Origin: Polyangiaceae bacterium
GTDB taxonomy: Bacteria; Myxococcota_A; Polyangia; Nannocystales; Nannocystaceae
Direction: 5' to 3'
NCBI GenBank assembly: GCA_026989935.1
Contig: JALSIN010000441.1
Coordinates: forward strand, 1-40,300
Length of the DNA stretch: 40,300 nt
The translations under genes and the position numbers were made by a program. Of the stretch, positions 1-8,809 are shown piece by piece. Numbering within the stretch: position 1 is the first letter of the stretch; each line of letters opens with the position of its first letter. The notes beneath the pieces were generated by a model. It ran no database searches. It was given only the letters and a program-made list of their open reading frames with translations, and was not told the DNA's origin.

Positions 1-183
1 CCGCGAGGGTGGACCCGTGCGGTTCGGGAAGGGACACGCACCGTCCATTATGGCACCGGACCGGTCGATCCGCGAAATGCGCGCGCGATTTGGCGCGCCG
101 CCCCACCGTCGCGCAACCCGAGGGTCCGGCGGTGGGGTCCCACACCGAACCGGCCGGGCGCGGCGGGCACCGGCACGGGCGGT
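1..183. other. Non-coding tail downstream of the first gene
   Basis: No reading frame here has a credible start, ribosome binding site or protein-like composition. The stretch lies downstream of the minus-strand gene that stops at 184. I see no T-run terminator. It probably holds the 3' end of the cassette transcript. Confidence 0.4.
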
Positions 184-1338
184 TCATCGGTGGGCGCGAA
201 CCGGCGACCGGCGCGATCGACGGCGGCGAAACGCCCATTCGGCGGTGACCTCGATCCCCGAGGCGATCTCGAAGCCGCCGGCCCGCACCCGGGCGCGGCT
301 CCCGGCATGCTCGAACGAGGGCACGTGCGCCCGGCCGCCGGCGAACGACAGACCGGCCCCGAGCTCGGCATACGGCCCTACGCGCACCCGCCGGCCGGCC
401 CCCTCGAAGACCCAACTCGCCGCCAGGCGCACGGCGCCCCCGACGAGCCACGGCCGCCGGCGCTCGCCGCCCCGTGTCGCGGGCGCGACCCGCCCAGCCA
501 CCAGGGGCACGACGGGCTCGGCGTACACGAGGCCGGCGGCCGCAAGCACGACGTCCCGCACGCGCGTTACGGCCCCGAGTCCCACGTCCGTGCGGATTCG
601 CAGGACCCCGGCCCCGGGACCCACGTCGCGCCCGGCCAGCCGAAGGCCGAGCCGCGCCGACAGGCCGTCCGGGCGAAGCAACCGCAGGGCCAGACCGCCG
701 CCGGCCGCGGCGAACACGTCCCCGCCCGCCGGGCGGCCCGGCGCCAGCACCGTGCCCCCGGAGACGGCCAACCCGACCCACGATGGCGCGGGGCCGGAGG
801 AACGCGCGCGGGGCTTCGGGGCGGCGAGGGTCGGGGTGGCGGCCGGTGGGGTCAGCCCCGGCTTCGGCGGTTTCGGCGCATCGCTCGCCGCCACGGGGGT
901 TTCCCGGCCCTGCTCGATCCCCAGGAGCAGGTGGGCGACGGTCATGGCCGCCAGGCGCTCGGGCTCGTCGGCCCCGTCCGGTGCGACGGCCCGCTCGTAC
1001 CGGAGACCGTCGGGGGTGGTCACGCGCACGAACAGGGGATCCGGCCCCTCGAGGGCAACGATCGTCGCCCCCTCCCCTCGGGGCCGCGCGGCCGCCGCCT
1101 CTCCCCTCGGCATCAGGGTCACCGTCCGGCCGCGCAGGCGAACCGCCAGGGCCTGCTCGAGCCGCACGGGGTCGAGCCCCTCGGCCGCGACGACCACCCG
1201 ACCGAGGCGCGGGGCCGGGTCACGGCCGGCGGCACCCGCCCGCCCGGGGTCCGGCGGCGACGGCTCGACCGGCGCCATGGCCCCGACCCCGACGAGGAGG
1301 GCGACAGCGAGGGCGGGTGGGGGCATCGTGGCGCCCAT
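184..1338 (-). CDS. Secreted barrel-like protein of unknown function
   Basis: About 384 residues. A hydrophobic Ala/Leu/Val stretch near the N-terminus looks like a signal peptide. A region of about 120 residues follows with a DPVRLEQAL segment and the motif ERLAAMTVAHLLLGIEQG, then a Pro/Ala-rich linker. The second half alternates Gly, Ala, Val and aromatic residues, as in a small outer-membrane or periplasmic beta-barrel, with phrases such as VGPYAELGAGLSFAGG. No catalytic motif was seen and I cannot name a family. It is the last gene of the minus-strand sigma cassette, 196 bp after the preceding stop, so it may be co-transcribed or have its own promoter. The start is uncertain: ATG at 1338, ATG at 1326, or GTG near 1377, which would add basic residues to the signal peptide. 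None has a strong Shine-Dalgarno sequence. Confidence 0.65.
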   Translation of the reverse strand: MGATMPPPALAVALLVGVGAMAPVEPSPPDPGRAGAAGRDPAPRLGRVVVAAEGLDPVRLEQALAVRLRGRTVTLMPRGEAAAARPRGEGATIVALEGPDPLFVRVTTPDGLRYERAVAPDGADEPERLAAMTVAHLLLGIEQGRETPVAASDAPKPPKPGLTPPAATPTLAAPKPRARSSGPAPSWVGLAVSGGTVLAPGRPAGGDVFAAAGGGLALRLLRPDGLSARLGLRLAGRDVGPGAGVLRIRTDVGLGAVTRVRDVVLAAAGLVYAEPVVPLVAGRVAPATRGGERRRPWLVGGAVRLAASWVFEGAGRRVRVGPYAELGAGLSFAGGRAHVPSFEHAGSRARVRAGGFEIASGIEVTAEWAFRRRRSRRSPVRAHR

Positions 1339-1534
1339 GGTGCCCGATCGGGACCCCGCGCCATAGGGCCCGCGCACCGGTCCCACCCGTCACGGCACCG
1401 ACGGTGGACCCACGCCCGCGCCGCCCGCCGGCCTCGCGGGACCTCCAACGTCGCTGCGGCCAGGCACCGTGCGAGCGCGGCGCACCCTCCCGGATGCAGT
1501 TCGGGGTCGATCCACGAGGCGTCCGGAGCACCCG

Positions 1535-2215
1535 TCACCCCGGGGGGCACACGGAGCTGGCCACGCACGCCGGGCCGGCCCCGGCGACCTCGCAACAGCT
1601 TCGGTCGCCGCAGGCCTCGCACGGACACGCCCCGCAGGGGGCGGGCCACGCGTCGCGGCACGTCCCGCCGGCGCACACCTCGCCGCCGTCGCACGGCTTC
1701 TCGCACCCGCCGCAGTGCAGGGGGTGGCCGTCCGTTCGCACGCAGGCGCCGTCGCAGTCGGTGTAGCCGCTCGGGCAGGCGGCCTGCGTGCACGCGCCTT
1801 CGAGGCAGCGCTGGTCGCCGCCGCAGGCCTGCCCGCAGCCGCCGCAGTGCTCCGGGTCGCTCGCCAGGTCGAGGCAACCCTCGCCGCAGCGGGTAAGCCC
1901 CGGCCGGCAGGTGCACACCCCCGCGTCGCAGACCTCGGTGGCCTCGTCGCAGCCCCCGTCGCACGGGTCGGTGCAGCCTCCGCCCACGCACGCCGTCCCG
2001 GCCGCGCACGCCCGGCCGCAGCCGCCGCAGTGCAGGGGGTCGGTCTGCGGGTCCACGCACACCCCGTCACACGGGAGGCGGCCGTCCGCGCAGGCCGGCC
2101 CCCCCGTGGTGGCCGTCCCGCCGCCGCCGTCCTCCCCCCCGATCTGGTAGACGGCGCCGCAGGCGGCGGTCCACACCAGCGCCACGAACGCCGCGAGCCG
2201 GCCGACCGCCTTCAC
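1535..2215 (-). CDS. Cys-rich repeat lipoprotein (3 repeats)
   Basis: 226 residues. The N-terminus is a lipoprotein signal ending in the lipobox TAAC, so Cys19 would be lipidated and the protein held at the outer or inner membrane. The mature part holds three repeats of the type CDGVCVDPQTDPLHCGGCGRAC (here 22 residues per unit, Cys spacing CxxxC and HCGGCG) and a divergent Cys-rich C-terminus with a CC pair. Such repeats recur in myxobacterial surface proteins; their ligand is not established as far as I know. The start is GTG at 2215, overlapping the upstream stop as GTGA, with AAGGAGG 10 nt upstream, so translation is coupled to the TPR protein. It has the same repeat type as the lipoprotein at 4042-5052, so the two flank the sigma factor gene. 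I infer a sensory or adhesive role. Confidence 0.8.
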   Translation of the reverse strand: MKAVGRLAAFVALVWTAACGAVYQIGGEDGGGGTATTGGPACADGRLPCDGVCVDPQTDPLHCGGCGRACAAGTACVGGGCTDPCDGGCDEATEVCDAGVCTCRPGLTRCGEGCLDLASDPEHCGGCGQACGGDQRCLEGACTQAACPSGYTDCDGACVRTDGHPLHCGGCEKPCDGGEVCAGGTCRDAWPAPCGACPCEACGDRSCCEVAGAGPACVASSVCPPG

Positions 2216-3300
2216 GGCGCCTTCGCCTCCTTGATCGCTCGGCGCGCCTCGGCCACGTGGGCGCCGCTCGGGTGCCGCGCCAGGTAGGTGCGCCAGCACG
2301 CCGCGGCCTTCGGCGCCGGGGCCAGGCGGCACAACCCCGCGCGGGCGTCCGAGGCGAACCGACCGCGGGGAAAGCGGGCGAGGTAGCGCCGGAAGGTCGC
2401 CTGGCGCCGGGCCGGCGACGCGCCGCGCTGGTCCGCCAGCAGGAACAGCTCGCCGAGGGCGATCTCGACGCGCGGGTGACGCCCCCCCTCGGCCACGAGC
2501 CGGCGGAACAGGCGCTCGGCCCGCCGCAGCTCGCCAGCACGCCAGGCCGCTCGGGCCTTGCGATCGAGCGCGGCCAGGCGGGCGTCGAGGGCGGGGCCGG
2601 TCGGCGGAGCCGCATGTTCCGGGGGTTCCGGGTCGGTCGCCTGGGCCATGCTCGCCGGCCCGGGGCCACCGTCCCCGCCCGAAGCGGTGGCGACCCCGTC
2701 GCTGGTCGGCGCCGGGCCGACGGTCTCGGAGCGCCTCACCAGCCCCGAGCCGCGTTCCGAGTCCGCGGCCGGAACGGGCGAACCGCCACCGGCTCTCGCC
2801 ACGGCCACGGCGGGCGCAGCGCGGCGTACGGCCTGGGCCGGTGCGGAACCGGCGGAGGGAGCGAGGATCCGCGTGGCGGCAAGCGCCCCGGCCCCCACGA
2901 ACAGCAGCACGGCCGCTGCCGCGGCGACGGCGCGAGCCGGACGCCACCGCCCCGAACCGCCGCGTCGGACCTCGGGCGGGGGCGCGCCCACCGGTCCGAG
3001 TGCGCGCTCGGCGAGCTGGTCGTCGAGGTGCCGCCGGGTCGCCTCGACGAAGACGCCCAGACGCTCCGCACGCGTCCGGGCCGCGGCCAGCGGCACCACC
3101 GGCGCGAGATCCCGGGTGGCGGCCACGAACGCCTCGGAGACGGCGCGCGGGTCGAGGGCTCGGGCGCGCTCGGCCACGGTGACGGGGTCGGTCGCCGCGT
3201 CGGCCCGCGCGAGACGGCGGTCGAGCTCGTCGCGCAGGGCCTCGCAAAACGGCGCCAGGGGCGACGGTTCCTGCGGCGGACGGGAGGCGCCGCCGCTCAC
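2212..3300 (-). CDS. Single-pass protein with C-terminal TPR-like repeats, possible anti-sigma factor
   Basis: 362 residues from a GTG start at 3300 that overlaps the sigma factor stop (GTGA). Residues 1-110 are charged and helical and would be cytoplasmic. Residues about 122-144 form one clear membrane helix. Residues about 150-245 are a Pro/Ala/Gly-rich periplasmic linker. Residues about 250-360 form TPR/YbgF-like helical repeats (AERLFRRLVAEGG, ATFRRYLARFPRGRFASDAR, CWRTYLARHPSGAHVAEARR). There is no CxxC or HxxxCxxC zinc-finger anti-sigma motif. The position directly after an ECF sigma gene, translational coupling and the cytoplasm-membrane-periplasm layout suggest a transmembrane regulator of that sigma factor: the N-terminal domain would hold it and the TPR domain would sense the envelope. 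This is inference from layout, since I do not recognise the N-terminal domain. Confidence 0.8.
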   Translation of the reverse strand: MSGGASRPPQEPSPLAPFCEALRDELDRRLARADAATDPVTVAERARALDPRAVSEAFVAATRDLAPVVPLAAARTRAERLGVFVEATRRHLDDQLAERALGPVGAPPPEVRRGGSGRWRPARAVAAAAAVLLFVGAGALAATRILAPSAGSAPAQAVRRAAPAVAVARAGGGSPVPAADSERGSGLVRRSETVGPAPTSDGVATASGGDGGPGPASMAQATDPEPPEHAAPPTGPALDARLAALDRKARAAWRAGELRRAERLFRRLVAEGGRHPRVEIALGELFLLADQRGASPARRQATFRRYLARFPRGRFASDARAGLCRLAPAPKAAACWRTYLARHPSGAHVAEARRAIKEAKAP

Positions 3301-3914
3301 GAGGCACCCCCCACGTCCCAGCCCAGCCCGGCGAGGCCGTCGCGCACGCGCCGTCGCGCCCGGCTCGCGCGCACCCGCAGCGTCCCCGGCCGCACACCCA
3401 GGAGGCCGGCCGCCTCCTTGGGGGGCACGCCGCGCAGGTCCACCAGCACGAAGGCCTCGCGCAGGACGGGCGGGAGCGTCTCCAGCACCGCGAGCAGGGC
3501 CTCGGCGCGGCGCTTTGCGAGGTGGTCGGACTCCACGTCGGCGCCCGCCGGGGGGGCGAGGCAGCTGCGGACCTCCCGCAGGCGCTCGAGGGCACGGCGG
3601 CGCCGGCCGCGGGCACGGTAGGTCTTGCGCGCCAGGTTCAGCAGGATCCCGCGCAGCCACCCCCCGAACCCGGCGCGGCCTTCGAAGGTGTGGATCTTCG
3701 CGAGCGCCACGGCGAAGGCCTCGTGCACCAGGTCCTCGGCTTCCGTCACGTTGCCCAGGAGGTACGTGGCCTCGCGGAGCGCTTCATGGAAGCAGATCTC
3801 GTACAGCCGCGCCCACGCCTCGGCGCGCCCGGCCCGGGCCCGCTCGACGAGGATGGCCTCGAGAGCGCCTCGCTGCGCGCGGGGCTGGGCGCCCGGGTCG
3901 GGGCCCGTGTCCAT
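3297..3914 (-). CDS. ECF-type RNA polymerase sigma factor
   Basis: 205 residues from ATG at 3914. Region 2 spans about residues 18-100: the RAEAWARLYEI helix, then AEDLVHEAFAVALAKIHTFEG, which matches the core-binding DxxQExF-like segment, then FGGWLRGILLNLARKTYR. Region 4 spans about 138-193, with LETLPPVLREAFVLVDLRG followed by the helix-turn-helix KEAAGLLGVRPGTLRVRASRAR. Regions 1.1 and 3 are absent, which defines an ECF (group 4) sigma factor. The same frame extends upstream to 4097, but that part is low-complexity Pro/Gly/Ala and overlaps nothing needed; 3914 starts just before the conserved fold, and ATG at 3977 is the alternative. The gene overlaps the next one by GTGA and follows the Cys-rich lipoprotein after 127 bp. 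Target promoters are unknown; autoregulation is likely for the class. Confidence 0.93.
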   Translation of the reverse strand: MDTGPDPGAQPRAQRGALEAILVERARAGRAEAWARLYEICFHEALREATYLLGNVTEAEDLVHEAFAVALAKIHTFEGRAGFGGWLRGILLNLARKTYRARGRRRRALERLREVRSCLAPPAGADVESDHLAKRRAEALLAVLETLPPVLREAFVLVDLRGVPPKEAAGLLGVRPGTLRVRASRARRRVRDGLAGLGWDVGGAS

Positions 3915-4041
3915 CGTCGCCCCGGACGCACGCCGCGGACCGGCCGCGGGTGCCTCGGAGGGACGGGGCCCGCCCATCGCTACCCGCGCCTCCCCCACCC
4001 CGACGCCGCGCGGGCCGACCGGCCCCGGGTCGCCGTCGGGG

Positions 4042-5052
4042 CTACTTGCGACAGTCGCCTTCCACGCAGTTCTCGCCGGCGTCGCACGGGTCCCCACAGT
4101 CTCCGCAGTTTAGCGGATCGGTCTCCAGATCGGTGCAGCTTGCGCCGCACTGGTCGGGAAAGCCGTCACAGCTTCCGACGCACTGGCCGCCGCCGCACAC
4201 CGTATCGGCCGGACACGCGTTCCCGCACCCACCGCAGTGGTTCGGGTCGTTTTGCGGGTTGACGCAGCGGTCGCCGCAGCGCACGAAGCCCGGGCGACAC
4301 TCGCAGCTTCCCATGCTGCAGACCTCCGTGCCGTCGGCGCAGTGCACCCCACAGGCCCCGCAGTTGTTGGGGTCGTTTTGCAGGTCGGCACACTCCCCGC
4401 CGCACAGCTCGGCGCCCTGGGCGCAGGTGCACTGCCCGCCGACGCAGGCGCCCCCATCCCCGCACTCGACGCCACAGGCCCCACAGTGGTCGGGGTCGGA
4501 GTTTACGTCCACGCACCGGTCGCCGCAGCGGGTCAGCCCCTCGATGCACACGCAGCTCCCATTCATACAGGACTGACCGAAGCCGCAGTCGTTGCCGCAG
4601 CCGCCGCAGTGGAGGGGGTCCGAGCTCGTGTCGGGGCAGGCCGCGCCGCAGGGGGTGGTCCCGGCGGGACACATGTCGGTGCAGGTGCCCGCAGCACACA
4701 CCTGGCCCGGTGCGCAGGCATTGCCGCAGCCGCCGCAGTGCTGCGGGTCGGATTCGGTGCTGCGGCATTCCCCGGCGCAGAACGTGGCGCCCTCGGGGCA
4801 CTCGGACAGGCAGGTCCCGGCCACGCAGGTAAAGCCGTCGCCGCAGGCGTTGCCGCACGACCCGCAGTGGTCGTCGTCGTCGGACAGGTCCACGCAGGCC
4901 ATGCCGCACAGGGACTTGCCGGCGCCACAACCGCCGCCGGCCGTGGCGCCGCCCGAGCCGCCGACCCCGGCATCGTCGCCGCACCCGGCGGCGAGGAAGG
5001 CGGTGAGCAAAGGGACAAGGAAGGGGACGAAGGTGGAACGAATGGGTCGCAT
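4042..5052 (-). CDS. Cys-rich repeat lipoprotein (7 repeats)
   Basis: 336 residues from ATG at 5052, with GGAGA 5 nt upstream; a GTG just before it is less likely. The signal peptide ends in LAAGC, giving lipidated Cys24. The mature protein is almost wholly seven copies of a repeat of about 40 residues whose core is CGxxCVDLxxDPxHCGGCGxxC, separated by linkers such as GQVCAAGTCTDMCPAG. Each core carries about five cysteines, so the protein must be a disulfide-rich rod outside the cytoplasm. The first unit varies the core (SDDDDHCGSCG). It lies 127 bp upstream of the ECF sigma gene on the same strand and has the same repeat type as the lipoprotein at 1535-2215. A surface sensor or sigma target is plausible, but no enzymatic motif is present. 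Confidence 0.85.
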   Translation of the reverse strand: MRPIRSTFVPFLVPLLTAFLAAGCGDDAGVGGSGGATAGGGCGAGKSLCGMACVDLSDDDDHCGSCGNACGDGFTCVAGTCLSECPEGATFCAGECRSTESDPQHCGGCGNACAPGQVCAAGTCTDMCPAGTTPCGAACPDTSSDPLHCGGCGNDCGFGQSCMNGSCVCIEGLTRCGDRCVDVNSDPDHCGACGVECGDGGACVGGQCTCAQGAELCGGECADLQNDPNNCGACGVHCADGTEVCSMGSCECRPGFVRCGDRCVNPQNDPNHCGGCGNACPADTVCGGGQCVGSCDGFPDQCGASCTDLETDPLNCGDCGDPCDAGENCVEGDCRK

Positions 5053-5080
5053 CACGTCTCCGTGGCTGCTCTCCCGTGCC

Positions 5081-5097
5081 CGATCGTCGGTCGATCG
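5081..5097 (-). promoter_or_regulatory. Tandem ACGATCG boxes upstream of the 7-repeat lipoprotein
   Basis: On the minus strand, ACGATCG occurs twice with an 11-bp centre-to-centre distance, about one helical turn, 28-45 nt upstream of the lipoprotein start codon. Each CGATCG is itself palindromic. The spacing and place suit a regulator or the -35 area of an alternative sigma promoter. No factor can be assigned. Confidence 0.3.
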
Positions 5098-5303
5098 TTA
5101 CGTCGCGCAGATCGCGCCGTCACCCCGCCACGGCGCACACGGCCGCCCCCGCGGTCTCCAATGCCCCCGATCGTGCCGTCGGCCGGCGCGGGCCGAGGGC
5201 CGCCGCCCGCGGTGGAACTCGCCGCAGGCCGGTGGGGGCGGCTCCCCTGGCGCCTCGTTCGGGCGCCGTCCCAGGGGAACGCGGCCGGGGCGCCGGGCCG
5301 TGT

Positions 5304-5738
5304 TCATGCACCGGACGCGGCGCCGAGCACGTGGCGCCGCGCCGTGTCGGGATCGTGCGTCACCACCACGTCCACGCCGTCGGCCCGGGCGTGCCGCGCC
5401 ACCTGCAGGGCCCCGACCCGCGTGCGCACCAGCACCACCACCCGCGACCCGGCGGTCAACAGCCGCCTGCGAAACGGGATCACGGCCTGCTCGTAGGCGT
5501 CGTCGTTGCGACCCGGCGCGTCCCGAAGGTCCACGAGCACCCCGGCCGGGCGGGTCGCCTCGAGGTACGCGAGGATCGGCTCGTAGGCCCGGGCCAGGTC
5601 CGTCACCTCCATGCGCGTGCCGGTCCGCCGCACCACGACCGCCGTCTCGTCGAGCCGTTCGACCTCGAACCAGCGCGACGGCGACGGCAGCGCCGGAGCA
5701 GCGGATTTGGGCTCGGGCTCCGACACGATGACGAACAT
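5304..5738 (-). CDS. SpoIIAA/STAS-like protein of unknown function
   Basis: 144 residues from ATG at 5738, preceded by AAGGTGG. A beta-rich N-terminus (SRWFEVERLDETAVVVRRTG) is followed by a helix LARAYEPILAYLEATRP, a buried strand GVLVDLRDAPGRNDDAYEQ and another strand SRVVVLVRTRVGALQVARH. This alternating pattern resembles the SpoIIAA-like/STAS fold, in which a strand and short loop hold the functional surface. No phosphorylatable Ser is obvious in the expected loop; Asp residues occupy that place. The gene is alone, divergent from clpS. The assignment is fold-level only. The frame extends upstream to 6053, but that part is Arg-rich low complexity and was excluded. Confidence 0.65.
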   Translation of the reverse strand: MFVIVSEPEPKSAAPALPSPSRWFEVERLDETAVVVRRTGTRMEVTDLARAYEPILAYLEATRPAGVLVDLRDAPGRNDDAYEQAVIPFRRRLLTAGSRVVVLVRTRVGALQVARHARADGVDVVVTHDPDTARRHVLGAASGA

Positions 5739-6123
5739 CGTATGCCACCTTCGGCCCCTTGAGGCCAGCGCCTCGGTCCCGTCGTGGCACGGCCCGGCGC
5801 GACCCGTGCGAACCCGTCCCTTCCCGGTCCGGCAGGCGTCAAGCGGGGAAGGCCGTCTTCTCGTGAGACCACCCGCGCTTGCCCAGCCACGCAGCCACGG
5901 GTCGGACGGCCGTTGGCTCGAATACCTCGCGCGCGCCCGGTGCCCGCGGGGACGCGCATCGGACCCCGCGCTCCCGCATCGAGCCGCCGGGATCCGTCTC
6001 GAACGCGCTCGATGCCCCGGTGACGCCCGGGCTCGAATCGCCCGTAGATCCACCCTGGACCGACGCGCGTACCGCGTTGGCGGCCGGCCGCGGGCGCACT
6101 ACACTGATGGCGAGAAGGTTTCC
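5739..6123. other. Divergent intergenic region before clpS
   Basis: This 385-bp gap lies between the divergent STAS-like gene and clpS. Open frames cross it on both strands, but they are Arg/Pro/Ala-rich and have no ribosome binding sites. The only site I can support is the clpS promoter at its right end. Confidence 0.5.
6077..6105 (+). promoter_or_regulatory. Sigma70-type promoter of clpS-clpA
   Basis: TTGGCG at 6077-6082 and TACACT at 6100-6105 are separated by 17 bp. Transcription would begin near 6112, leaving a leader of about 12 nt that contains GAGAAGG before the clpS ATG at 6124. No heat-shock inverted repeat was seen. Confidence 0.55.
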
Positions 6124-6474
6124 ATGCCGACCCGCCCCCACGAGGAACACGAAAGCGGCGTCGCGGTCCGCGAGAAACAGCGGACGCGGCTGCGGCGCCC
6201 GCGGATGTACCGCGTGCTGTTGCACAACGACGACTACACCCCCATGGACTTCGTGGTGGACCTGCTGCGCAACCTCTTTCACCACGACGAACCCTCAGCC
6301 ACCCGGATCATGCTGCACGTGCACCACAACGGGGTGGGCGTGGCCGGGGTCTTCACCCACGAGGTCGCCGAGACGAAGGTCCTGCAGGTGCACCTGTTGG
6401 CGCGCAAGAACGGCCATCCGCTGATGGCCTCGATGGAACCGGAAGACGACGAGGACGACGACGATGCTCAGTGA
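6124..6474 (+). CDS. clpS: ATP-dependent Clp protease adaptor ClpS
   Basis: 116 residues. ClpS binds proteins with destabilising N-terminal residues and hands them to ClpA-ClpP. The core is typical: YRVLLHNDDYTPMDFVVDLL supplies the Asn-Asp-Asp pocket that grips the substrate alpha-amino group, and MLHVHHNGVGVAG and THEVAETKV are the usual following segments. The N-terminal tail of about 25 residues is charged and flexible, as expected for the part that enters ClpA. The C-terminus ends in a run of Asp and Glu that is longer than in many homologues. The start at 6124 has the ribosome binding site GAGAAGG. The gene overlaps clpA by 11 nt, so the two are co-transcribed and probably translationally coupled. 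Confidence 0.96.
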   Translation: MPTRPHEEHESGVAVREKQRTRLRRPRMYRVLLHNDDYTPMDFVVDLLRNLFHHDEPSATRIMLHVHHNGVGVAGVFTHEVAETKVLQVHLLARKNGHPLMASMEPEDDEDDDDAQ

Positions 6475-8809
6475 AGATCTCGAGCGCACGTTCGAGGCGG
6501 CGATGGAGCACGCCCGCAGCCGCCGCCACGAGTACCTGACGCTCGAGCACCTGCTGCTGGCGTTGCTCGACGACCCGGCCGCCAAGGAGGTCCTCGTCGG
6601 CTGCGGCGCGGACCTCGAAAAGCTGCGCGAGGACCTGTCCGCCTTCCTGGAGCGGCACATGAGCCCCGTGCCGGGCGACGGGGCGTTCACCTGCTACCAG
6701 ACGCTCGGCGTGGGCCGGGTCCTGCAGCGCGCCGAGCTCCACGTCCAGGGGGCGGGCAAGCGCGAGGTGACCGGCGCCCACGTGCTCGTCGCGCTGTTCT
6801 CCGAGCCGGAGTCGTACGCGGTGTACCTGCTGCACGCCCAGGAGATCCGCCGGCGCGACGTGACCCTGTTCATCTCCCACGGGATCGGCCGTGGGCGCGC
6901 CGGGCCGCTGGTCCGGCGCGCCGGCCCCGCCTCCGGCGACGAGCCGGACGACGACGAGCGCGACGTGGCCGACGACCCGCTTTCGGCCTACGCGGTGGAC
7001 CTGCGCGCGCAGGCGGAGGAGGGGCGCATCGAGCGGCTCATCGGCCGCGACGCCGAGGTCACGCGGGTCATCCAGGTGCTGTGCCGCCGCCGCAAGAACA
7101 ACCCGGTGCTCGTGGGGGAGCCGGGGGTGGGCAAGACGGCCATCGTCGAGGGTCTGGCCCTGCGGATCGCCGAGGGGAAGGTCCCCGACGTGCTGTCGGA
7201 CGCCCGCGTCTACGCCCTGGACATGGGCGCGCTGCTGGCCGGCACGAAGTTCCGCGGCCAGTTCGAAGAGCGCCTCAAGGCGGTGATCAAGGCCATCGAG
7301 CAGGACGAGGACGCGATCCTGTTCATCGACGAGATCCACACGGTCGTGGGCGCCGGCGCCACCAGCGGCGGCACGATGGACGCCAGCAACCTGCTCAAGC
7401 CCGCCTTGAACCGCGGCCGCTTCCGCTGCATCGGCGCGACCACCTACCGCGAGTACAAGTCCGCCTTCGAAAAGGACGCCGCCCTCGCCCGGCGCTTCCA
7501 GAAGATCGAGGTGCTCGAACCCTCCGTGGAGGAGACGATCAAGATCCTCCAGGGCCTTTCGGACGCCTACGAGGCGCACCACGGCATCCGTTACACGCCC
7601 GAGGCCCTGGAGGCGGCCGCCCGGCTGTCCCACAAGTACCTGCGCGACCGCCACCTGCCCGACAGCGCCATCGACGTGATGGACGAGACCGGCGCGGCGG
7701 CGCGGCTGGGCCTGCCGGGCGCGGCGGAGACGGCCGACGACGGCAAGAAGGTCGTGGGCGTGGGCGCCATCGAGGCGTGCGTCGCCCGCATGGCCCGGAT
7801 CCCCCCGCGGACGGTGTCCACGGACGACCGCGACATGCTGCGCCGCCTCGAGGAGGAGCTCGGCCGCGTGGTCTTCGGCCAGCAAGAGGCGGTGCGCACG
7901 GTGGCCCGGGCGATCAAGCGCGCGCGCGCGGGCCTGGGACGCGAGAACAAGCCGATCGGGTCGTTCCTGTTCGCCGGCCCCACCGGCGTGGGCAAGACGG
8001 AGCTTGCGCGCCAGCTCGCGCGGCTGTTGGGCCTGCCGTTCCTGCGTTTCGACATGTCCGAGTACATGGAGAAGCACTCGGTCAGCCGTCTCATCGGCGC
8101 GCCGCCGGGCTACGTGGGCTACGACCAGGGCGGGTTGCTGACCGACCAGGTGTCGAAGAACCCGCACAGCGTCGTGGTCCTCGACGAGATCGAAAAGGCG
8201 CACCCGGACATCTTCCAGGTGCTGCTGCAGGTGATGGACAACGCGACGCTGACGGACACGCAGGGGCGCAAGACGGACTTTCGCAACGTCATCCTCATCA
8301 TGACGAGCAACGCAGGCGCCCGCGAGATGGAGGCGCGGCCCGTGGGCTTTGGCGCCGAGGACAGCTCCCCGGGGGCGGCGGACAAGGCACTCGAGCGCGC
8401 CTTCACCCCGGAGTTTCGCAACCGACTCGACAAGATCGTGATCTTCGCCCCGCTGCCGCGCCCGGTCGTGGCCCGCGTCGCCGACAAGATGCTGCGGGAG
8501 CTGGAGCTGCAGCTTGCCGACCGGGACGTGCGCTTTACGTGGACCGAGGCGCTGCGCGACCTGGTCGCCGAGCGCGGCTTCGACCCGAAGTTCGGGGCGC
8601 GGCCCATGGCGCGGGTCCTCGACGATCTCATCAAGACGCCGCTTACGGACGAGCTGCTGTTCGGGCGGCTCGACGGCGGCGGCAGTGTCCACGCCGACGC
8701 CGAGGACGGCCGGGTCGTCTTCACCTTCGACGCCGACCGCGTCCTGCCCGACGGCGACGACGAGGGCCCGCGCGGCGCCCTGCCGCCGACGGTGGAGGCG
8801 CCCGCCTAG
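6464..8809 (+). CDS. clpA: ATP-dependent Clp protease ATP-binding subunit ClpA
   Basis: 781 residues, the usual length for ClpA. It unfolds substrates and feeds them to ClpP. Residues 1-145 form the N-terminal double-Clp repeat ([20 protein letters not shown]). AAA domain 1 has Walker A GEPGVGKT at 218-225 and Walker [12 protein letters not shown] domain 2 has Walker A GPTGVGKT at 505-512 and [13 protein letters not shown]. The long coiled middle domain of ClpB is absent, which separates it from ClpB. The D2 segment with GYVGYDQGG and the sensor 2 region [17 protein letters not shown] are present. Its start lies inside clpS. The stop codon shares CTAG with the stop of the convergent phosphatase gene. 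No clpP is in the window. Confidence 0.97.
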   Translation: MLSEDLERTFEAAMEHARSRRHEYLTLEHLLLALLDDPAAKEVLVGCGADLEKLREDLSAFLERHMSPVPGDGAFTCYQTLGVGRVLQRAELHVQGAGKREVTGAHVLVALFSEPESYAVYLLHAQEIRRRDVTLFISHGIGRGRAGPLVRRAGPASGDEPDDDERDVADDPLSAYAVDLRAQAEEGRIERLIGRDAEVTRVIQVLCRRRKNNPVLVGEPGVGKTAIVEGLALRIAEGKVPDVLSDARVYALDMGALLAGTKFRGQFEERLKAVIKAIEQDEDAILFIDEIHTVVGAGATSGGTMDASNLLKPALNRGRFRCIGATTYREYKSAFEKDAALARRFQKIEVLEPSVEETIKILQGLSDAYEAHHGIRYTPEALEAAARLSHKYLRDRHLPDSAIDVMDETGAAARLGLPGAAETADDGKKVVGVGAIEACVARMARIPPRTVSTDDRDMLRRLEEELGRVVFGQQEAVRTVARAIKRARAGLGRENKPIGSFLFAGPTGVGKTELARQLARLLGLPFLRFDMSEYMEKHSVSRLIGAPPGYVGYDQGGLLTDQVSKNPHSVVVLDEIEKAHPDIFQVLLQVMDNATLTDTQGRKTDFRNVILIMTSNAGAREMEARPVGFGAEDSSPGAADKALERAFTPEFRNRLDKIVIFAPLPRPVVARVADKMLRELELQLADRDVRFTWTEALRDLVAERGFDPKFGARPMARVLDDLIKTPLTDELLFGRLDGGGSVHADAEDGRVVFTFDADRVLPDGDDEGPRGALPPTVEAPA

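Noticed and set aside
1535-3616. A single 693-residue protein joining the TPR protein and the Cys-rich lipoprotein
   Set aside because: The frame of the lipoprotein is open upstream by chance; the lipoprotein signal, Shine-Dalgarno sequence and GTGA overlap mark a separate start at 2215.
5739-6123. Open frames across the clpS upstream gap
   Set aside because: No ribosome binding site, no protein-like composition and no domains.
6464-8809. ClpB disaggregase
   Set aside because: The long coiled-coil middle domain is absent and clpS precedes the gene, so it is ClpA.
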